From: Endomicrobiales bacterium
GTDB taxonomy: Bacteria; Elusimicrobiota; Endomicrobiia; Endomicrobiales; JAFGIL01
Direction of reading: 5' to 3'
Length of the DNA stretch: 49,303 bases
NCBI GenBank assembly: GCA_016929635.1
Contig: JAFGIL010000012.1
Span: 1 to 49,303 of the forward strand
The position numbers and the translations under genes were made by a program. This document shows, one piece after another, positions 44,227 to 49,303 of the stretch. The notes under the pieces were generated by a model, which saw only the letters and a program-made list of their open reading frames with translations, did no database searches and was not told the origin of the DNA. Positions within the stretch are counted from its first letter, which is position 1. Each line of letters opens with the position of its first letter.

Positions 44227-44820
44227 ATGAAAGAAACAAAGCTTATAGTTGTAGATGATGACCCTGGTATAAGGCAGGCTTGCATGAAAGCTCTGGAAGT
44301 GGAAGGGTATGATGTCCGGGGCGCTGAATCAGGCGAAAGCGCTATGGAGATTCTTAAAAAAGAGCAGTTTGACGTTGTTATCACTGATTTACAGATGCCG
44401 GGCATAAGCGGCATTGAGCTTCTGGAGGGTATAAAATATACACAGACTGATTGTGATGTTATAGTTATAACCGCATTCCCCAGTTTTAATACTGCCATTG
44501 AAGCGCTTCGCGCCGGAGTGTATGATTACATTAAAAAACCCATTGATATTAACGATTTTAGAAAAAGAATCAAGGAATGCATTACTTTAAGGGCGCAAAA
44601 GGTTAACTTGACTGATGAAAAAGGAGAGGAAGTCCTTAGTTTGTATCAAATCAGCAAAATCTGCAATGTGTCTTTAACCACCATTACCAACTGGATAGAA
44701 CAGGGTTTTGTTTCCGCATATGAAACACCCAACGGAGATTTAAGGGTTAGGAAAAAGGATTTATTTAATTTCTTTAAACAGTTTGACCTGCCTACCATCA
44801 TACTTGAAAAAGACCAATAG
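44227..44820 (+). CDS. Response regulator with MerR/BldC-like DNA-binding domain
   Basis: A 197-residue two-domain regulator. The receiver (1 to about 120) has Asp10-Asp12, phospho-acceptor Asp54 (VVITDLQMPG), Thr82 and Lys104 (KKP). A short linker leads to a MerR/excisionase-type HTH (about 139-187: YQISKICNVSLTTITNWIEQG, wing TPNGDLRV). A receiver on a BldC-like DNA-binding domain is uncommon compared with OmpR, NarL or NtrC types. The wing residues (NGDLR) differ from the paralogue at 45302 (GGHRR), suggesting a different DNA site. Own promoter and terminator, so monocistronic. Possible partner: the histidine kinase at 40363. Confidence 0.88.
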   Translation: MKETKLIVVDDDPGIRQACMKALEVEGYDVRGAESGESAMEILKKEQFDVVITDLQMPGISGIELLEGIKYTQTDCDVIVITAFPSFNTAIEALRAGVYDYIKKPIDINDFRKRIKECITLRAQKVNLTDEKGEEVLSLYQISKICNVSLTTITNWIEQGFVSAYETPNGDLRVRKKDLFNFFKQFDLPTIILEKDQ

Positions 44821-44830
44821 TTAATATGTT

Positions 44831-44915
44831 GTATAGTGTAGGGCTTTATGCCCGTAAAAATAATTCTAGTTAAAAAGTTAATTCATTATTACGCCCATAA
44901 AGGGCTACACTACAA
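44831..44915. repeat. TTGTAGTGTAG-class inverted repeat, copy 2
   Basis: The left arm (GTATAGTGTAGGGCTTTATG, 44831-44850) and right arm (44896-44915) are near-perfect inverted repeats around an AT-rich centre. Together with the next copy it forms a tandem pair 8 bases apart. Confidence 0.85.
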
Positions 44916-44922
44916 AGAATCC

Positions 44923-45021
44923 TTGTAGTGTAGGGGCTTGTCCCCGTAATAATAAATAATTACTACTGATATTACTACGCCCACTCGCCTGCCGGCGTGC
45001 AGGCAAGGGGCTACACTACAA
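44923..45021. repeat. TTGTAGTGTAG-class inverted repeat, copy 3
   Basis: Arms 44923-44940 and 45004-45021 match at 16 of 18 positions. The inner hairpin GCCTGC cggcgt GCAGGC resembles that of copy 1 at 8734-8831. Confidence 0.85.
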
Positions 45022-45030
45022 TTACATGAT

Positions 45031-45066
45031 AACCACACTAAGAAGCGCAGTGTGGTTTTTGTATTT
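45031..45066 (+). terminator. Rho-independent terminator
   Basis: Perfect 9-bp stem AACCACACT (45031-45039) with AGTGTGGTT (45049-45057), a 9-base loop, then TTTGTATTT. It would end the first REC-HTH transcript after the two repeats. Confidence 0.8.
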
Positions 45067-45176
45067 GCACATCATTATAGCTGTTTTAAGGGCATTTTAC
45101 AGCAATTCCAAGAATTATAATAATCCAAATATTCCAAATTATGATACTTTGGATAAAAAAAAGCATAAAAAAAGCA

Positions 45177-45204
45177 TTGACATATATAATATATAAGTTA
45201 TACT
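45177..45204 (+). promoter_or_regulatory. Consensus promoter, second REC-HTH gene
   Basis: TTGACA (45177-45182), a 16-base A/T-only-rich spacer and TATACT (45199-45204). It leaves a leader of about 90 bases before the ATG at 45302. Confidence 0.8.
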
Positions 45205-45301
45205 ATTAGTGCAGATTAGAATATTCCAAATAATCAAATTACTCAAAATACTAATGCAAAATATATTGAAAATTGATATAAATCTAAAAAAGGAGAGGAA
45301 A

Positions 45302-45895
45302 ATGGAAAAGGAAAACATTTTGGTTGTAGATGATGATGCAGCAATTGCAAGGGTTTGCACAAAGGCACTTCAGGCTGTAGGGTACACTTGTAATATGGTA
45401 AACTCTGCCGAAGAGGCAATTGAAGCCCTCAAAAAAAGCGCTTATCATCTGGTTGTCACTGACCTTCAGATGCCCGGGAAAAGCGGGATGGACCTGCTTC
45501 ACCACATCAAACAGAACTATGCCGGGTGCGACGTAATTATAATCACTTCTTATCCCAGTGTTGACACAGCAATTGAGGCGCTGCGCGCAGGTGTGTATGA
45601 CTACATCAGGAAACCATTTAGTGTAGAGGACTTAAGGGACAAGGTAAAAAAATGCCTTGATGCCCGGCCTGAGAAAGACAAGATTGACAAAGACAAGGAA
45701 GCGCCTGATAAGATACTTACAACATATCAGATAAGTAAGCTTTGCGGAGTAACCCTGACCACTGTAACAAACTGGGTAGAAAACGGGCTTCTTCCCGCAT
45801 ACAAAACCCCCGGCGGCCACAGAAGGATTCAAAGAGAAGATTTGCTCAAATTCCTTGAGAAGCACAACATGCCTGTTCCTGACGGATTGAAATAA
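45302..45895 (+). CDS. Response regulator with MerR/BldC-like DNA-binding domain, paralogue
   Basis: A 197-residue paralogue of the gene at 44227, with the same layout: receiver with Asp54 (VVTDLQMPGKSG) and Lys104 (RKP), linker, then HTH at about 141-188 (YQISKLCGVTLTTVTNWVENG, wing TPGGHRRIQRED, the classic MerR/excisionase form). The frame is open from 45209, but AGGAG at 45291-45295 fits the ATG at 45302 and the receiver begins directly there. Own consensus promoter. The pair looks like a local duplication that diverged in the DNA-contacting wing. Targets unknown; the downstream surface-protein gene is one possibility. Confidence 0.9.
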   Translation: MEKENILVVDDDAAIARVCTKALQAVGYTCNMVNSAEEAIEALKKSAYHLVVTDLQMPGKSGMDLLHHIKQNYAGCDVIIITSYPSVDTAIEALRAGVYDYIRKPFSVEDLRDKVKKCLDARPEKDKIDKDKEAPDKILTTYQISKLCGVTLTTVTNWVENGLLPAYKTPGGHRRIQREDLLKFLEKHNMPVPDGLK

Positions 45896-45905
45896 AAGCC
45901 GAAAT

Positions 45906-45990
45906 GTAGGGCGACCTTTTAATGGTCGCCTAATTCGAAGCGAGGACTAACCTTTCGACTTCGCTCAAGACAAGAGCCTCGCACTGCGAA
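45906..45990. repeat. Half GTAGGG hairpin and imperfect inverted repeat
   Basis: GTAGGGCGACC ttttaat GGTCGCC (45906-45930) is a single half of the GTAGGGG class. It is followed by an imperfect inverted repeat with GCGAGG and CCTCGC arms (about 45934-45990) and TTTCGACTTCGCTCAAG inside. Confidence 0.6.
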
Positions 45991-45997
45991 AAATATT

Positions 45998-48900
45998 ATG
46001 AATAAACCAGCTAAGCAACCATTTTCCAATATGTCATTGCGAGCGAACGAAGTGAGCGAAGCAATCCATTGTTCCAAAGATAATCATAAGATTGCTTCAG
46101 TCGGGCTTCGACTGAGCTCAGCCGAATGTCCTGCGCTCCTTCGCAATGACGTTTTTAAAAAATGGGCTCTGTCTCTATTTTTAGTTTTTTTATTTATATA
46201 TATTCTTGCAAGTAACTGCTGGGCAGGGGATGTTACTTATGATTTTTCAAGCGGCGCAGGTTCAAACAAGTGGGCATATGAGGTTGACAGTAATGAAAGG
46301 CCTGGTACTTCAGGCCCGACAATATCAGGAGAGACTGAGTTTACTTCATATACAGAGATAAACAGCAGCAATGGCACGCATTATGTTTCTACAAGTACTG
46401 CAGTAAATCAGTATAGACTTAATCATTTTAAATTCACAATATCAGAAGATACAGAAACAATGACTAATATTTACGTTGAATGGGAAGGCTTTGGAGATAA
46501 CGAGAATCACATTTATGAAGCATATCTTTATATCTGGAACTATGGTTCAACATCCTGGGAAGCTGTGGGCAACCATACAAGTTCCTCTGACCAGGTTATA
46601 AACAATGATTATTTTAGTAGTTTCGGGAACTACATAGATGCCAATGATTTGCATATTCTTCTTGCAAGCCCGAAAGCTACAACAGGAGCTCCGCCTAACT
46701 GGGCAGACATATACACTGATTACTTAAGAGTTGTGGTAACCACTGCTGTCGCGGATTCAACAGCCCCGGATGCAATAACAACCCTTGAAGCTACCCAGGG
46801 AGATTGGGCTGGATCAATCAAACTTAGCTGGCTTGCACCCGGAGATGACGGCGATACAGGAGCACTTTCAGCAGGAAGCCGGTTCAAGATTCAATATTCT
46901 TCATTTACACCGGTCGTATGGAGCACAGGAGCAGCAACCGTGACAATCTCAACATCCAGCGTAAACCCCGGAGACCCGCAGAGTTGGAGTTTGGATGGGT
47001 TACTTGACGGTGTAACCTACTTCATCCGTTTATGGACAAAAGACGAACAGAATAACTGGTCAGGTGTTTCAAACGGGGCAACTGATTATGCCCAGATTGA
47101 ATCATTCACCTCAGGTGCGCCGAATAATTTTTTGGCAAATAAGTTTCAGATAACAGCAACAGGATACAATAACATCACATTGTCTTCCAGAAAAGTTTCT
47201 TACAGGTTTATTGCACAATCCAGCAAAACTCTTCGCCAGGCGAGGTTTTTTCTTGCTTTGCTAAATGGTTCACCTGAGCTTGAAGTGGAGATTCAAACCG
47301 ATGACGGGAGTGCGGACCATCTGCCTTCAGGAAGCCTTGCGTGGGCGGGAGCGGAAGATACCAGTATATTCCCCGAGGAAGCTTCGTGGGTGAGCGCAAC
47401 TTTGGATACCCCCGGCGCTTTGGTTCAGGGTACAACATATCACATAGTTATCAAGCCGGTGTTTGTGGATGCTTCAAATAATTCATCTCCGATATATACT
47501 GACCCTGTTAATACATCCTGGATAAACGAGTCAAAAACAAATGCAGGAAGAGGCGTTTGTTTTGCATCCCCGAACTGGACAGCGCAGAGCCATGAACCTG
47601 TTTACATCTTAGGATTTAATGATTCTACATATGAAGGTAATCCTTACTCGGGCTTCAGCGACGTTACAATAGCAGGTGAAACCAACTATGCGGGCGAGAC
47701 TTTTAAAGTCAGCCAGGACATAGGAGTGGACCAGGTTCATTTCTTGGTGAAAAAAACAGGAGCCCCTACTGACAGCTTATACTATGAAATACGCCGTGTT
47801 TTACCCAGCGACCTGTTCATCACAAGCGGAACTCTTGCCATAGAAGCTAATGTAGGTACAAGTTATGCATGGAAAGGAAAACCCATGACAGGATACAAAT
47901 TAGAGAGCGGAAATACGTACCGAGCAATACTAAGATCCCCGGGTTCTGAGCCTGGTGTTAATTATTTTGTTAAAAACGCGGGTCTGGCAATTGACAAGTC
48001 ACCTTACAAACATCTTACTTATGACGGTATAAACTCAACGGTTTACATAAACGGCACGGATCAGGAAGAAGGGGACGCGCTCTTCTATATTTCAGTAGAT
48101 ACTACCCCCACTAATGCAATTTCAACTCTCTCCGCTCTTACAGGACAAGAAACAGGGAAGATAGACCTTTCCTGGATATCTCCGAATGAGACACTTACGT
48201 CTGGAAGCGAGTTTATAATCGAATACTCATCCTGGACCGATACGGTATGGAGCACAAGCTCTGCGGTAGGAGATGGTTATTATGTATCGATTCCAACATC
48301 AAGCATCAACCCGGGAACAACTTGTTACTATACAATAGGCAGCCTGATGAACTCAACAACCTATTTCTTCAGAATTTGGGTTGGAGATGAGGTTCATAAC
48401 TGGTCAAAACTTTCAAACGGAGCAACAGCTTTTACGCTGACCCCTCCTTATCCGCAGCCGCAACACGCGCAAGTTTATGCTTTAGGGGTTTCAAGCTGCG
48501 CGATCAGGTTTGACCAGGAAGTTACTGCAGAGGCGTATATCTTACAGGCATCAACGGAAGTAGGGTTTGTTCCTGTTCATCAGTCCTCAAGCACGACTGA
48601 CGTGAATTTTACCACTCTTACGGTAACAGGGCTTTATACAAACACAACCTACTATTTCAGGGTGGGCTTTCTGTTTGCACCAACTACCGAATGGATGCTT
48701 GCACCGCTTTATTTTTCATCCTCAACGTTATCAAGTATCCCGGGCGAAGCTGCAGCAACGTTTACTGATGCGGGAGAAACGAACATAACAGCAGAGTGGA
48801 CAAGCGGAAGCCCTGCAAATCCTGACTGGACAGAGTATTTAATTGAGTGCTCATCTGTGTCTTTAGGCGGCCAGGTTTTAGCCAGTTCCTGGACAGTTAA

Positions 48901-49303
48901 CACAAGTTATGATTTTACAAATCTTTTGCCGAACGTTACATACTACTTCCAGGTGAAGTCGCGCAATAACGAACTCAAAGAAACAAGTTTTCTGGATTTA
49001 TCCAGCACGCATACGCTATGTAACACGCCAGGAGCGCTAAGCTTTACAAGTGTAGCAGAAACGCAGATAGATTTGAGCTGGGATAATAGCAGCAACTCAG
49101 CATCAACAGTTTATACAGTGGAATCTTCATCAGAATCAAATACAAATTATCAACAGATTTATCAGGGGAGCGATACAAGTTACAGCCATACATCGCTTAC
49201 TCCGAATGTGACATACTACTACAGAGTATATGCTACGAATTTGGATAATGTGGATACAGGATACAACACACCAATAAGTACACATACAGAGTGTAATGTG
49301 CCG
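45998..49303 (+). CDS. Large FN3-repeat surface protein, 3' end outside the window
   Basis: I translated this frame to the window end: 1102 codons, no stop, so the gene is partial. Residues 1-51 come largely from a dispersed repeat. Residues 52-76 ([13 protein letters not shown] through NCWA) form a signal peptide with likely cleavage after Ala76. Then follow a beta-rich domain (about 77-250), an FN3-like domain (about 256-365: IKLSWLAPGDDG, YFIRLWTKDEQNNWSG), a jelly-roll-like module (about 366-700), and further FN3-like domains at about 704-815, 816-920, 921-1010 and 1011 to the end (TYYFQVKSRNN, TYYYRVYATN). Ser/Thr-rich. Probably an adhesin or cell-surface protein; the function is unknown. 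No SD is seen. Confidence 0.85.
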   Translation, partial: MNKPAKQPFSNMSLRANEVSEAIHCSKDNHKIASVGLRLSSAECPALLRNDVFKKWALSLFLVFLFIYILASNCWAGDVTYDFSSGAGSNKWAYEVDSNERPGTSGPTISGETEFTSYTEINSSNGTHYVSTSTAVNQYRLNHFKFTISEDTETMTNIYVEWEGFGDNENHIYEAYLYIWNYGSTSWEAVGNHTSSSDQVINNDYFSSFGNYIDANDLHILLASPKATTGAPPNWADIYTDYLRVVVTTAVADSTAPDAITTLEATQGDWAGSIKLSWLAPGDDGDTGALSAGSRFKIQYSSFTPVVWSTGAATVTISTSSVNPGDPQSWSLDGLLDGVTYFIRLWTKDEQNNWSGVSNGATDYAQIESFTSGAPNNFLANKFQITATGYNNITLSSRKVSYRFIAQSSKTLRQARFFLALLNGSPELEVEIQTDDGSADHLPSGSLAWAGAEDTSIFPEEASWVSATLDTPGALVQGTTYHIVIKPVFVDASNNSSPIYTDPVNTSWINESKTNAGRGVCFASPNWTAQSHEPVYILGFNDSTYEGNPYSGFSDVTIAGETNYAGETFKVSQDIGVDQVHFLVKKTGAPTDSLYYEIRRVLPSDLFITSGTLAIEANVGTSYAWKGKPMTGYKLESGNTYRAILRSPGSEPGVNYFVKNAGLAIDKSPYKHLTYDGINSTVYINGTDQEEGDALFYISVDTTPTNAISTLSALTGQETGKIDLSWISPNETLTSGSEFIIEYSSWTDTVWSTSSAVGDGYYVSIPTSSINPGTTCYYTIGSLMNSTTYFFRIWVGDEVHNWSKLSNGATAFTLTPPYPQPQHAQVYALGVSSCAIRFDQEVTAEAYILQASTEVGFVPVHQSSSTTDVNFTTLTVTGLYTNTTYYFRVGFLFAPTTEWMLAPLYFSSSTLSSIPGEAAATFTDAGETNITAEWTSGSPANPDWTEYLIECSSVSLGGQVLASSWTVNTSYDFTNLLPNVTYYFQVKSRNNELKETSFLDLSSTHTLCNTPGALSFTSVAETQIDLSWDNSSNSASTVYTVESSSESNTNYQQIYQGSDTSYSHTSLTPNVTYYYRVYATNLDNVDTGYNTPISTHTECNVP
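46033..46150. repeat. GTCATTGCGA repeat inside the 5' coding region
   Basis: Perfect 10-bp terminal arms GTCATTGCGA (46033-46042) and TCGCAATGAC (46141-46150), with inner GAAGCAATC and GATTGCTTC arms. This is a widespread dispersed-repeat type. It lies in frame between the first codons and the signal peptide of the FN3 protein. Confidence 0.85.

Noticed and set aside
14600-45021. CRISPR array
   Set aside because: The repeats are inverted and dispersed over 30 kb, not regularly spaced direct repeats, and no cas genes are present.
47208-47438. Minus-strand open frames inside the FN3 gene (also 48709-48903)
   Set aside because: They are antisense shadows of the continuous plus-strand frame and have no family features.

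Overview
This window looks like a contiguous piece of chromosome from a Gram-negative, probably anaerobic, uncultured bacterium. Outer-membrane and envelope genes support the Gram-negative reading: a PorV/PorQ-like barrel, a TonB-dependent receptor, LpoB-like and COG3014-like lipoproteins, and a class A penicillin-binding protein. The mix of pyruvate phosphate dikinase, REC-HTH regulators, FN3-rich surface protein and dense GTAGGGG-type hairpin repeats recalls candidate phyla such as Elusimicrobiota, Firestonebacteria or Omnitrophota. That placement is an impression and was not computed. I found no rRNA, tRNA, CRISPR array, transposase or prophage.

Layout. 1-3.2 kb: HU protein, a small membrane protein, a terminator, then an AlaC-type aminotransferase and homoserine dehydrogenase. 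3.2-12.1 kb: a PorV-like barrel, then a biotin cluster: bioB, an SDR reductase, a ketoacyl synthase, a GT-C/TPR membrane protein, a hairpin repeat, bioF, bioD and bioA. The late biotin pathway is complete. No known pimelate-forming gene (bioC, bioH, bioW, bioI, bioZ) is recognisable, so the reductase/synthase pair is a candidate for that job. 12.1-19.4 kb: pgi, proB, a receiver-only response regulator, ychF, an AbiEii-like nucleotidyltransferase with its own promoter, and the rplU-rpmA-obgE operon with a Cys-rich membrane protein. 19.4-25.7 kb: a PHP protein, a DUF6485-like protein, a VanZ-lipoprotein fusion, a nitroreductase, a UvrD-type helicase fused to a Cas4/AddB-like nuclease, and a GYD protein. 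25.7-32.6 kb: flbD-motA-motB, a TonB receptor, ppdK and a small Smr protein. 32.6-40.4 kb: PBP1A on the minus strand, divergent from a nucleotidyltransferase carrying a degenerate phosphomannomutase domain. Next come a broken four-helix-bundle gene between inverted repeats, an intact phosphohexomutase and a DUF502 protein. 40.4-45.9 kb: a soluble GAF-PAS histidine kinase, LpoB-like and COG3014-like lipoproteins, and two paralogous receiver-MerR/BldC-like regulators. 45.9-49.3 kb: stacked repeats, then a large FN3 surface protein that runs off the window end.

The recurring theme is dispersed hairpin repeats. At least eleven sit between genes. Several alter gene starts: they add an apparent N-terminus to a response regulator, DUF502 and the FN3 protein, and supply an SD-like sequence to the Smr gene. 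Sigma70-type promoters could be read directly for pgi, the nucleotidyltransferase, rplU, flbD, PBP1A, the manC-like gene and both REC-HTH genes.
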